From: Galbibacter orientalis DSM 19592 | GTDB taxonomy: Bacteria; Bacteroidota; Bacteroidia; Flavobacteriales; Flavobacteriaceae | Assembly: GCF_000260115.1 (NCBI RefSeq) | Contig: NZ_JH651379.1 | Coordinates: 1,864,501-1,928,500, forward strand | Direction of reading: 5' to 3' | Length of the DNA stretch: 64,000 nt | Notes under the pieces: generated by a model | The model's database searches: none | What the model saw: the letters and a program-made list of their open reading frames with translations, nothing else | What the model was told of the DNA's origin: nothing | Shown: piece by piece, positions 40,625 through 49,688 of the stretch | How positions within the stretch are numbered: position 1 is the stretch's first letter | Layout of the letters: every line of letters begins with the position of its first letter | Program-made: the position numbers and the translations under genes

Positions 40625-42049
40625 TTAATTTTTTAAACTATTCAAAAGTTCTTTCCAGTCATACTTTTCTTTATTAATATTATTCCAATTCTCAATTTCG
40701 GATAGCATAATATCTGTTTTATTTTTGTTAATCCACTTACCGTTTACAAAAACACCTGCAATTTTTAGAGTATTACTAATGTTAGCTAAAGGGTTGTTGT
40801 TTAATAAAATTAAATCTGCAAACTTGCCAGTTTCAATAGTTCCGATTTTATCATCAATTTCAAGCCATTCAGCACCTAATCTTGTTGCAGATGCTAAAGC
40901 TTCTTCATTAGTTAAGCCAGCTTCTACTAATAATTTAAGCTCATTGTGAAGCGAAAACCCCCAAATAACGCCAGAAATTCCAGCGTCTGTCCCAGCAACC
41001 ATGGGTACGCCAGCTTCTTTAAAAGCTTTTACAATTAGAAAATGAAAGTCATATAAATTAGTGTAATATTCAATTAGTTTTTCAGATGCTCCATAGTAAC
41101 CATTTGAAGTTAACCATTTGCTTTGCATAAGAGGATGAACATATTTAAAACCTTGTAAGTTTTTGATGTTTTGTAATGATTTTGCCTGTTGGCTAATTGA
41201 AAGCATATTGGTTAAATTAGGAATTAACCAAGTATTATTTTCTTTTGCTAAACGAGCAAACTCTTGAGCCTTTTCATAACTATAATCGTCTGTTTGTTTT
41301 GATAATTCTTCTGCGTGTGCTATTAAACCAAAATGAGGAACAAAAAAATCTTTTGCTTGTTTTTTCTTGAAAGCTACTGGAATATGACCTACTACTTTCA
41401 TGTTCTGTTTATCGGCTTCATCTATAACTGCCTTAAAAGTTTCTTCATTTAACCAAGTGTAGACCTTGATAAATTCATATCCTTCTTCTTTAGCAAAACG
41501 TACTGCATTTCTTCCATCAGAAGGGTTTTTAGCAATAAAATTCGATTTATTCCCACCAATTACTTTGGCTAAAGCCATCCTTGGTCCAATTACGTTTCCT
41601 CTTGTAATTTCGTTGCGTTGTCCTATATGTTCAGGTCTCGCTCCTAATTCAAAAACAGTTGTAACGCCATTTGCTATGTATAGTGTCATTAAGTTTTGAG
41701 TGTCATAATTTACCAGAGGACCTTTTGTGTGGTAGATAACCCAAGGACTTGAACTTGCGAGGTTATGAACATGCATATCAATTAATCCAGGAATTAGCCA
41801 TTTATCTTTGCCGTCAATTACGATTGAATTTTCAGGTATTGTTTTATTAATTGAATGGATTTTGTTTTCTTTTATTACTATAGTTGCTTTTTCAATGACT
41901 TTATTTTCTTTTGTCATTGGTATTACATTTACATCCTTAATGACGTAGATTGCATTCTCTTGTTGATTGTTTTCTAATTTTGAATTGTTTTGTGCATTTA
42001 AATTGAAGCTGATAACAGCAAACAGCCTTAAAAGTTTTAAGTATTTCAT
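40625..42049 (-). CDS. Amidohydrolase family protein (imidazolonepropionase-like)
   Basis: GLIDMHVHNLASS...VKVVGHIPVAF...AGTDAGISG...ATRLGAEWLEIDDKIGTIETGKFADLILLNNNPL; signal-peptide-like N-terminus. Confidence 0.93.
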   Translation of the reverse strand: MKYLKLLRLFAVISFNLNAQNNSKLENNQQENAIYVIKDVNVIPMTKENKVIEKATIVIKENKIHSINKTIPENSIVIDGKDKWLIPGLIDMHVHNLASSSPWVIYHTKGPLVNYDTQNLMTLYIANGVTTVFELGARPEHIGQRNEITRGNVIGPRMALAKVIGGNKSNFIAKNPSDGRNAVRFAKEEGYEFIKVYTWLNEETFKAVIDEADKQNMKVVGHIPVAFKKKQAKDFFVPHFGLIAHAEELSKQTDDYSYEKAQEFARLAKENNTWLIPNLTNMLSISQQAKSLQNIKNLQGFKYVHPLMQSKWLTSNGYYGASEKLIEYYTNLYDFHFLIVKAFKEAGVPMVAGTDAGISGVIWGFSLHNELKLLVEAGLTNEEALASATRLGAEWLEIDDKIGTIETGKFADLILLNNNPLANISNTLKIAGVFVNGKWINKNKTDIMLSEIENWNNINKEKYDWKELLNSLKN

Positions 42050-42140
42050 TTTGATTTTTGATTGATGATTTACTTTACAAGACGGAAAATCTTATATTTT
42101 GTTACATCTTTTGGTCTAAATTGTGCCTAACTATCAACTC

Positions 42141-42240
42141 AAAGAGGCAAAGGTTTTAAATTTGTGGATGAGTCAATTTGGAAATTTGAAAATGTAAAAT
42201 AAGAGATAATAATCTTGGACTCCTGACTTCTGACCTTTTT
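42141..42240. repeat. Direct repeat family B, copy 2 (diverged)
   Basis: aaagaggcaaaggttttaaatttgtggatgagtcaatttggaaatttgaaaatgtaaa... plus heptads tcctgac ttctgac. Confidence 0.9.
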
Positions 42241-42268
42241 CTTTTAACAATGTTAGCGGTAGTTGCAT

Positions 42269-43183
42269 TCAATTAAACGACTGTCGATATTCCATAGGTG
42301 TTTGCATAGTATTTTTTTTAAATAACTTACTGAAGGATTGAGAATATCCAAACCCCAACTGATAAGCAATTTCACCAACTGATAAATTTGTGGTAGATAA
42401 TAATTCTTTTGCCCTTTCGATCAAATGATTTTGAATATATTGTTGTGTATTCTGCCCTGTCGTACTTCGTAGCTGGTCGCTTAAATAACTGGGTGAAAGA
42501 TTTACTTCATTGGCTATACCCTGAACTGATGGCAAACCTTTATTTAGTGCTGTTTCAGTATTAAAATAGTTGTTAAGGATTGCTTCCAATTGAACCAACA
42601 AGTCATTATTTACAGCTTTGCGTGTCAAAAATTGCCGATTGTAAAAGCGGTTAGAATAATTGAGTAACAGATCTAAATGCGACACAATTACATCTTGACT
42701 ATAATGGTCTATATTGTTGTTTAATTCATTTTGCATTTGCACCAACAAAGAGGATATGATGGTATCCTCCTTGGCGGAAAGGTGCAAAGCTTCTGAAACG
42801 GAATAGTCAAAAAAGCCATAGTTATTGATGCTTTTACCTAAGGGGTAAGGGCGAATTAGATCAGTTTTAAATACCAACATAAAACCTGTAACAGGATTGT
42901 CATTTGTTGCTGTTACCGAAAATACTTGTCCCGGTTTGGTAAAGGTCATCATACCTTCTTGGAAATCATAACCCTGTTGTCCGTACTTGAAATTTCCATT
43001 GCCTCCTTTTTTAAGGGTGATGCAATAAAAATCATTGGTGAAATGCTTCCAAATATCACTGTGTTTATAACTCAGCAATTCAAAATCAATCACACTTACT
43101 AACGGGTGTTCAGGCTTTTGTAAGCCAAATAATTTATGCAGTTCTGAAATGGACTGAATTTTATGAGGAGCAGCATTTTTCAT
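42269..43183 (-). CDS. AraC family transcriptional regulator
   Basis: C-terminal HTH GIANEVNLSPSYLSDQLRSTTGQNTQQYIQNHLIERAKELLSTTNLSVGEIAYQLGFGYSQSFSKLFKKNTMQTPMEYR. Confidence 0.94.
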   Translation of the reverse strand: MKNAAPHKIQSISELHKLFGLQKPEHPLVSVIDFELLSYKHSDIWKHFTNDFYCITLKKGGNGNFKYGQQGYDFQEGMMTFTKPGQVFSVTATNDNPVTGFMLVFKTDLIRPYPLGKSINNYGFFDYSVSEALHLSAKEDTIISSLLVQMQNELNNNIDHYSQDVIVSHLDLLLNYSNRFYNRQFLTRKAVNNDLLVQLEAILNNYFNTETALNKGLPSVQGIANEVNLSPSYLSDQLRSTTGQNTQQYIQNHLIERAKELLSTTNLSVGEIAYQLGFGYSQSFSKLFKKNTMQTPMEYRQSFN

Positions 43184-43190
43184 TCAATAA

Positions 43191-44024
43191 CTATTGAAAA
43201 TCTGTTGATAAAGATAAGTTTTTCCATTCTTCCAGTTCTTTTTGCTCGTTGTCACGTATCGCTAAAATGGCATTGTAACTGTCTGAACCTAGAGGAAGAT
43301 GTAATGGTGGATTAGACATTTTAGTGATTTTAAGTAGTACTTCTGCCAATTTTTTAGGATCGCCTAATTGTTTGCCATCAAATCCCGTAAATAGTTCAAC
43401 CTGTTTGTCTAAATTATATACATCAATTTTATTTTTCACAACGTTTAGATTACTTGGATTCATAAAATTCGTACGGAATGATCCTGGTGCAAGAATCGTT
43501 ACTTTTATCCCAAAAGGAGCAACTTCTTGTGCAAGGGCTTCTGATATTCCGATAACTGCATATTTAGACGCACTGTAGCTTCCGTTACCGGGATAACTCG
43601 TGTAGCCCATCATAGATGAAGTATTGATAATATGACCTGATTTTTGCCTACGTAAATGTGGCAATACTTTCCTAATGATATTGGCTAATCCAAAAACATT
43701 TACATTCATTGTTTCCTTAAACTCTGCATCACTTAGTTCTTCAACATTTCCTAGAAGATTATATCCTGCATTATTCACCACAACATCTATTTGACCAAAT
43801 TTCTCTATGCTTTTTAAAATGGCGTGATCAACATCTTTTTCTTTAGTGATGTCTAACTTTAGAAGAAGTACATTCCCCTTGTAATTAGTAACTTCTTCTG
43901 AAAGCGTTTCCGAATCTCTAGTAGTTGCTATTACTTTATCTCCATTATTTAATACTGCTTTTGTAATCTCAAGCCCCATACCCTTTGAAGACCCTGTAAT
44001 AAACCATACTTTTTGCTTGCTCAT
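43191..44024 (-). CDS. SDR family oxidoreductase
   Basis: WFITGSSKGMGLEITKAVL; VNNAGYNLLG; SSMMGYTSYPGNGSYSASKYAV. Confidence 0.94.
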   Translation of the reverse strand: MSKQKVWFITGSSKGMGLEITKAVLNNGDKVIATTRDSETLSEEVTNYKGNVLLLKLDITKEKDVDHAILKSIEKFGQIDVVVNNAGYNLLGNVEELSDAEFKETMNVNVFGLANIIRKVLPHLRRQKSGHIINTSSMMGYTSYPGNGSYSASKYAVIGISEALAQEVAPFGIKVTILAPGSFRTNFMNPSNLNVVKNKIDVYNLDKQVELFTGFDGKQLGDPKKLAEVLLKITKMSNPPLHLPLGSDSYNAILAIRDNEQKELEEWKNLSLSTDFQ

Positions 44025-44149
44025 ATTTTTTTGTTTTTTAATTATGATGTAAAGTTCTGCAAGCGTTTTTATTTACTTGTGTTCCAATCAAGGATTGTTG
44101 TGTTCAAGTTCGGGATGTCAGCTTTGGCATTACCGCTAACTATCAACTC

Positions 44150-44265
44150 AAAAGAGGCAAAGTTTTAAATTTGTGGATGAGCCAATTTGGAAATTTAAAA
44201 ATGTAAATTAAGGAATAAAAATCTTCGGACTTCGGACTTCGGACTCCTGACTCCTGACTCCTGAC
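44150..44265. repeat. Direct repeat family B, copy 3, with (TTCGGAC)3(TCCTGAC)3 heptad tract
   Basis: 44152-44225 identical to 40501-40574; heptads at 44224-44265. Confidence 0.93.
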
Positions 44266-44289
44266 CTTTTCTCTCTATTCTTTATATTT

Positions 44290-44688
44290 TCAACTATCAA
44301 CCTTTTTCGGAGTGTCCAATGTTCCTTCTTCTTTATAATCGTCAATATCTCGACGGTCTTTTTTTGTAGGTCTTCCAGTTCCCTTTTTTCTATAATAATC
44401 TTTAGAATATTTTAGAAGGTCTACATGTTCAAAAGCCTCTTTAGGAGTGGTGTCTTTTCGGTAAATATCTACCAACTTAGCTCCAACGCGATTTTCAGGG
44501 ATGTCTAAAACCTTGATTGTATAGTTAATTTGATTCTTGCGGAGCTCTATTTTATCAGAAGGAAAAACATCGCGAGAAGGCTTTACTTTTTGCTCGTTAA
44601 TTTTAACGTGACCCTTTTTACAGGCTTCAGTAGCCATATTTCGGGTTTTAAAATACCGAATACACCATAAATACTTATCAATACGCAT
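44290..44688 (-). CDS. S4-domain RNA-binding protein (Hsp15-like)
   Basis: MRIDKYLWCIRYFKTRNMATEACKKGHVKINEQKVKPSRDVFPSDKIELRKNQ. Confidence 0.94.
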   Translation of the reverse strand: MRIDKYLWCIRYFKTRNMATEACKKGHVKINEQKVKPSRDVFPSDKIELRKNQINYTIKVLDIPENRVGAKLVDIYRKDTTPKEAFEHVDLLKYSKDYYRKKGTGRPTKKDRRDIDDYKEEGTLDTPKKVDS

Positions 44689-44690
44689 AA

Positions 44691-44727
44691 AAAAGGAGTT
44701 TTATGTAAAAATAAAACTCCTTTTTTA
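44691..44727. terminator. Bidirectional stem-loop terminator
   Basis: aaaaaggagttttat gtaaa aataaaactcctttttt. Confidence 0.7.
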
Positions 44728-44753
44728 TAAAACTTATTAAATTTTAAAAAAAA

Positions 44754-45527
44754 TTAATATACTCTAATGGAACTAATTTTATTATCCCAGCGATGAAAAA
44801 AACTTATTTTTTTATCTTGTAATTTTTTTATTCCTACTTGCCCAACACTTGTTGTTCCATCTAATACAAATGATTTTCCTCTATAATTTGGGTGTTCGTA
44901 AAATCTAACAATTAACCCCTCTACTAAAACACTTGCAATATTATCATCAGGTTTTACAGGAATTTTATATGGAGGAAATTGAACTTTATTTTTAAAGTCT
45001 ACTTTCCAATAATCATTTATATAAAGATATTTTAGTCTAAGAGTAATCATTTCATGAGAATTTGCTGGATAGTTATTTGTTCTATAGGTGAAAAACATAA
45101 CGCCTTCATCAACCCATGGAATTTGGGAGGATTTATTAAAATCCTTTTCAGCATATAGTTGTAAAGCTTGATTTGTCCAATAAGCATTTTTGGAAGCCAC
45201 ATTTTTTTTATGATTTATTTTACCTGAATTTTCAAGAAATTCACTGAAATCTTGATCGCTTTTAAATAGGATAGACTTATTATATTCTACAGAATATTCT
45301 ATTAGTTCAGGATTCTTTGTAAAAATATCCTCTACACGCCTAGCAGCATCGTTTTCAACAATTATGACTGAGTCTTTTGTTTCTATGAAGTCTATCTCAA
45401 TATGTTCTCCCTCGTAGATATATTGAAATGTGCTTTCTGCTTTCGTAACTTCTTCCATAATAGAATTAGTGTCATCAGTTGAACAGCTGACAATACTAAT
45501 AATTAAAATAAAAACTATCTTTTTCAT
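44754..45527 (-). CDS. Lipoprotein with C-terminal beta/gamma-crystallin-like Greek-key motif
   Basis: lipobox IVSCS; C-term VRFYEHPNYRGKSFVLDGTTSVGQVG...FFHRWDNKISSIRVY. Confidence 0.75.
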   Translation of the reverse strand: MKKIVFILIISIVSCSTDDTNSIMEEVTKAESTFQYIYEGEHIEIDFIETKDSVIIVENDAARRVEDIFTKNPELIEYSVEYNKSILFKSDQDFSEFLENSGKINHKKNVASKNAYWTNQALQLYAEKDFNKSSQIPWVDEGVMFFTYRTNNYPANSHEMITLRLKYLYINDYWKVDFKNKVQFPPYKIPVKPDDNIASVLVEGLIVRFYEHPNYRGKSFVLDGTTSVGQVGIKKLQDKKISFFHRWDNKISSIRVY

Positions 45528-45693
45528 ATATTTATAAATTGAGTTTATATGCTACAATATATAGTTTATATATTCTAATTATCTCATCTTAGTAGTTAAA
45601 TATTTGTTAATTAAAAGAAGCTTCTTTCCAAACGTTAAATGATAATAGAATTTAAAAGAGAATCTTATATTTGCAACAAATTAAATTATAGAA

Positions 45694-46638
45694 ATGAAAT
45701 TAAATTTTATATTTATTCTCGTAGTTGTTATTTTTTTTACAATCTCATGTAATAATGATGATGATGATGCAGGAGATACAATAGAAGTAAGGGATGTTGC
45801 TGAAGTTGAAGCTGAAGATGATGCTGAGTTACAGTTGTATTTGCAAACTCATTTTTATAACTATGAAGAGTTTCAAAATCCACCTGCCGACTTTGATTAT
45901 AAAATTGTATTTGATACGATTGCAGGGGTCAATGCTGACAAAATTCCATTGATAGAACAAGTTCAAGAAGAGATTATAAATTTTCAAGATGTACCGCACA
46001 CTTTATATTATATAATTGCGCGTGAAGGTGTTGGAGAGAATCCTGTTTATGGGCATGAAGTAATTACCAAATATCAGGGTAGTTATATTGGTGGAGAAAT
46101 TTTTAATGATCTTAATGTAGAAACAAAGTTTAGTACTACAGGAGTTGTATATGGTTTTGGAGCACTTTTGGTAAAGCTTAAAACTGGAACCTCTTTTACT
46201 GAAAATATAAATGGAACATTAGAGTGGAATCAAGATTATGGGATAGGAGCTGCTTTTATGCCTTCTGGGTTGGGTTATTTTAATAGTCCTCCATTAGGAT
46301 CAAGTATTCCATCATACAGTCCACTCATTTTTAAAGTAGATATGCTTGAATTTAACGAAATAGATGAAGATTATACTATAATTAATGCTCAAGGAGGAAC
46401 AGCTTCAACACCAGACGGGATTCCTTCTCATTTAGAAGATGTAGATGGAGATGGAGACCCAAGAAACGATGATACCGACGGAGATGGAATTCCTAATTAT
46501 TTAGATGCCGATGATGATGGAGATGGTGTTTTAACAAAAGCGGAATATGATTATGATGAAGATGGAGTTGTAGACGATTCAGACGGGGATGGTGTTCCAG
46601 ATTATTTAGATCCAGATTCTCGAATTGAAGGTAATTAA
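45694..46638 (+). CDS. FKBP-like lipoprotein with C-terminal Asp-rich (DxDGDGxP) calcium-binding-type repeats
   Basis: lipobox TISCN; middle region FKBP-like (VITKYQGSYIGGEIFND...); C-term DVDGDGDPRNDDTDGDGIPNYLDADDDGDGVLTKAEYDYDEDGVVDDSDGDGVPDYLDPD. Confidence 0.8.
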   Translation: MKLNFIFILVVVIFFTISCNNDDDDAGDTIEVRDVAEVEAEDDAELQLYLQTHFYNYEEFQNPPADFDYKIVFDTIAGVNADKIPLIEQVQEEIINFQDVPHTLYYIIAREGVGENPVYGHEVITKYQGSYIGGEIFNDLNVETKFSTTGVVYGFGALLVKLKTGTSFTENINGTLEWNQDYGIGAAFMPSGLGYFNSPPLGSSIPSYSPLIFKVDMLEFNEIDEDYTIINAQGGTASTPDGIPSHLEDVDGDGDPRNDDTDGDGIPNYLDADDDGDGVLTKAEYDYDEDGVVDDSDGDGVPDYLDPDSRIEGN

Positions 46639-46729
46639 TTTTTCTAGAGGTTTAAATAACTGAAAGTTATGTGGTTAAATCTACTCTATGTTTAAGTTTA
46701 TATCGAAAAATTACCAAAGAAGATAAAGC

Positions 46730-46779
46730 AAAGCATAAAAAAAACCAGCGTTTACTGCGCTGGTTTTTTTTATGCTTTA
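46730..46779. terminator. Bidirectional terminator
   Basis: aaagcataaaaaaaaccagcg tttact gcgctggttttttttatgcttt. Confidence 0.85.
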
Positions 46780-46792
46780 TAAATGAATGCTT

Positions 46793-47371
46793 TTATAGTT
46801 TTACCGATAAACTCAATATAAGTTGAGAAGGTCTGGTGTCTATTCTTCCAGTTCCTGATAAACCAACAAATTCAGCTTCATTATCACTAAATCCTCTTTC
46901 GTAACGCAGGTCTACTCCTAATCGTTCTCCTAGATTAACGCCAACTCCCATATTTAAGCCTACTGTAAAATCATTCTCAACATCGTTTATAGTAACTCCT
47001 TCTAAATCGGTGTCGAGTATGTATTGTAAAGAAGGTCCTGCAAAAATATGTAACGGACCTACAATATTAAGTCCAACCAATAGTGGCATGTCCAGTTTAC
47101 TCATTTTAAATTTATCGCCGTCATAATCAGAATTGGTGTTAGTGTATACCAATTCTGGTCTAACGTATAAGGTTCCGAAATCTAATTTCCCGAAAGCTCC
47201 TACATGGAAACCTACCTGAGAATCGGAACCAATATCTCCAATGTCACTACCTATAGAGGCATCTCCATTGGAGTTAAAGTTTAAACCTCCTTTAAGTCCG
47301 AAACCTGATTCAGATTGAGCAAAACTTGTGAAACCTGCTAGTAGGCAGATTATTAAGATTGATTTTTTCAT
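46793..47371 (-). CDS. Outer-membrane beta-barrel protein (PorT-like)
   Basis: signal peptide; FGLKGGLNFNSNGDA...VGLNMGVGVNLGERLGVDLRYERGFSD...SQLILSLSVKL. Confidence 0.85.
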   Translation of the reverse strand: MKKSILIICLLAGFTSFAQSESGFGLKGGLNFNSNGDASIGSDIGDIGSDSQVGFHVGAFGKLDFGTLYVRPELVYTNTNSDYDGDKFKMSKLDMPLLVGLNIVGPLHIFAGPSLQYILDTDLEGVTINDVENDFTVGLNMGVGVNLGERLGVDLRYERGFSDNEAEFVGLSGTGRIDTRPSQLILSLSVKL

Positions 47372-47426
47372 GTTTGTCTGTTATTTTTTAAATGTTAATT
47401 ATGTTATAAACTGAAATTACTGCCGT

Positions 47427-48380
47427 TTATTTTCTTTTTAACACTTTTGTAACAGCTTTAACAATAGCTTCACTATTCAATCCGTATTTGTCCATTAATT
47501 GAGCTGGAGTTCCACTTTCTCCAAAAGTATCTTGCGTAGCAACAAATTCTTGTGGCGCAGGAGTATTTTGTGCTAAAGTTCTAGCTACGCTTTCTCCAAG
47601 ACCTCCCAAGAAGTTATGCTCTTCTGCAGTTACTACACAACCAGTTTTTCCTACAGAAGCTAAAATAGCTTCTTCGTCTAAAGGTTTTATAGTGTGAATG
47701 TCTAATATATCTGCAGAAATTCCTTGTTCTGCTAATTTTTCACCTGCAAGAATAGCTTCCCAAACTAAATGCCCAGTTGCTATAATTGTTACATCGCTAC
47801 CCTCGTTAATTTTAACAGCTTTTCCTATTTCAAATTTTTGATCGGCAGGGGTGAAGTTTGGAACCGCAGGGCGACCAAAACGTAAATAAACAGGCCCTTC
47901 ATGTTCTGCAATGGCAATAGTAGCTGCTTTAGTTTGGTTAAAATCACATGGATTGATAACGGTCATGCCTGGAAGCATTTTCATAAGTCCAATGTCTTCT
48001 AGAATTTGGTGTGTAGCACCATCTTCACCTAAAGTTAAACCTGCGTGAGAAGCACAAATTTTTACGTTTTTATCAGAATAAGCAATAGATTGTCTTATTT
48101 GGTCGTAAACTCTTCCTGTAGAAAAATTTGCAAACGTACCTGTAAATGGAATTTTACCACCAATGGTTAAACCAGCTGCAATTCCCATCATGTTTGCTTC
48201 TGCAATTCCGATTTGGAAAAATCTTTCAGGGTTTTCATTAATAAAATCCTGCATTTTTAAAGATCCTACTAAATCAGCACAAAGCGCAACTACATTTGGA
48301 TTGGTGCGACCAAGTTCGGTAAGACCTGCTCCAAAACCACTTCGTGTATCTATTTTTTCTGTGTATGTGTATTTTTTCAT
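47427..48380 (-). CDS. Transketolase, C-terminal subunit
   Basis: 317 aa; DTRSGFGAGLTELGRTNPNVVALCADLVGSLKMQDF...QIGIAEANMMGIAAGLTIGGKIPFTGTFANFSTGRVYDQIRQSIAYS. Confidence 0.94.
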   Translation of the reverse strand: MKKYTYTEKIDTRSGFGAGLTELGRTNPNVVALCADLVGSLKMQDFINENPERFFQIGIAEANMMGIAAGLTIGGKIPFTGTFANFSTGRVYDQIRQSIAYSDKNVKICASHAGLTLGEDGATHQILEDIGLMKMLPGMTVINPCDFNQTKAATIAIAEHEGPVYLRFGRPAVPNFTPADQKFEIGKAVKINEGSDVTIIATGHLVWEAILAGEKLAEQGISADILDIHTIKPLDEEAILASVGKTGCVVTAEEHNFLGGLGESVARTLAQNTPAPQEFVATQDTFGESGTPAQLMDKYGLNSEAIVKAVTKVLKRK

Positions 48381-48595
48381 TTCTTTAATTTCTGTGTTTT
48401 ACTCGATAATCGAGATTTAAATGCTTTGACATTTGCGTCAAGATGTTTTCAACTTTTCCTTTGAATGCTTCTTGAGCTTGGTCTGAAGCATTTTACTCAC
48501 TATACGAGATGTAAATACGCTGCAAATTGAGTTATAAATAATTGATATTAGCTCACTAAGAGTTATACATCAATTAATAATCTCTCGGCAACAGA

Positions 48596-49441
48596 TTAAT
48601 AATCTCCTAAAGTTTCAGGATTTTGAGCCAATGCTTTTTCTAATTGCTCATCGTTAGGAGCTTTTCCATGCCATGCATGTGTTCCCATCATAAAATCTAC
48701 ACCATTACCCATAATAGTATGAAGTAAAATACAAACTGGTTTTCCTTTTCCAGTTCTAGATTTAGCTTCTTTAAGTCCTGCTATAACAGCTTCAAGGTCG
48801 TTTCCTTTTTCAACTTCCATAACATCCCATCCAAAAGCTTCAAATTTTTGTCTAATACTTCCCATTGGAAGAACATCGTCTGTTGCTCCGTCTATTTGTT
48901 GTCCGTTTAGGTCGATTGTAGCTATGTAATTATCTACTTTATTACCCGCTGCATACATAATAGCTTCCCAATTTTGACCTTCTTGAAGCTCTCCATCTCC
49001 ATGTAAGCTATAAACAGTATGTGTGTCGTTGTTTAGTTTTTTTGCAAGTGCAGCTCCAAGAGCTACAGACATTCCTTGTCCTAAAGATCCAGAAGCAATT
49101 CTTACTCCTGGTAAACCTTCATGGGTGGTTGGGTGTCCTTGTAAACGAGAATCTAATAATCTAAAAGTATTTAATTCTTCCACAGGGAAATACCCTTTTC
49201 TTGCTAATACGCTATAAAAAACAGGAGAAATATGTCCGTTAGAAAGGAAGAATAAATCCTCATTAATACCATCCATTTTAAAGTTGGTATCTACTTCCAT
49301 AATTTCGTTGTATAGTGCTACTAAGAATTCTGTACATCCCAAAGAACCACCAGGGTGTCCTGAGTTTACTTTGTGCACCATCCTTACAATATCCCTTCTT
49401 ACTTGGGTTGTCAAATCGTTTAATTGTTGTGTGTCTGGCAT
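48596..49441 (-). CDS. Transketolase, N-terminal (TPP-binding) subunit
   Basis: 281 aa; VHKVNSGHPGGSLGCTEFLVALYNEIM; LHGDGELQEGQNWEAIMYAAGNKVDNYIATIDLNGQQIDG. Confidence 0.94.
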   Translation of the reverse strand: MPDTQQLNDLTTQVRRDIVRMVHKVNSGHPGGSLGCTEFLVALYNEIMEVDTNFKMDGINEDLFFLSNGHISPVFYSVLARKGYFPVEELNTFRLLDSRLQGHPTTHEGLPGVRIASGSLGQGMSVALGAALAKKLNNDTHTVYSLHGDGELQEGQNWEAIMYAAGNKVDNYIATIDLNGQQIDGATDDVLPMGSIRQKFEAFGWDVMEVEKGNDLEAVIAGLKEAKSRTGKGKPVCILLHTIMGNGVDFMMGTHAWHGKAPNDEQLEKALAQNPETLGDY

Positions 49442-49688
49442 CTGTAATTGTTAATTAATTATCTTAAACAAAAATAAACCTTTATAAAACCATAGCAAAG
49501 TAAATTTTACATAGATATGCTACATATTTGTTTTAAATGTAAGGTTTTAGAGGTTCTTTATGAAGAAAGAGCAATTTTGTTGATTATCTTTGCAGATTTA
49601 AAACTCACTTTGTGAGGAAACATAAGGAGGATTTAGGTTGATGTTTATTGCTATCAAAATCCAAAAATCTTAATAGTTAGAAACAAGA

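Noticed and set aside
47427-49441. Split transketolase as an unusual gene fission or frameshift
   Set aside because: Separate N- and C-terminal transketolase subunits are common in bacteria; each ORF is intact with its own start.
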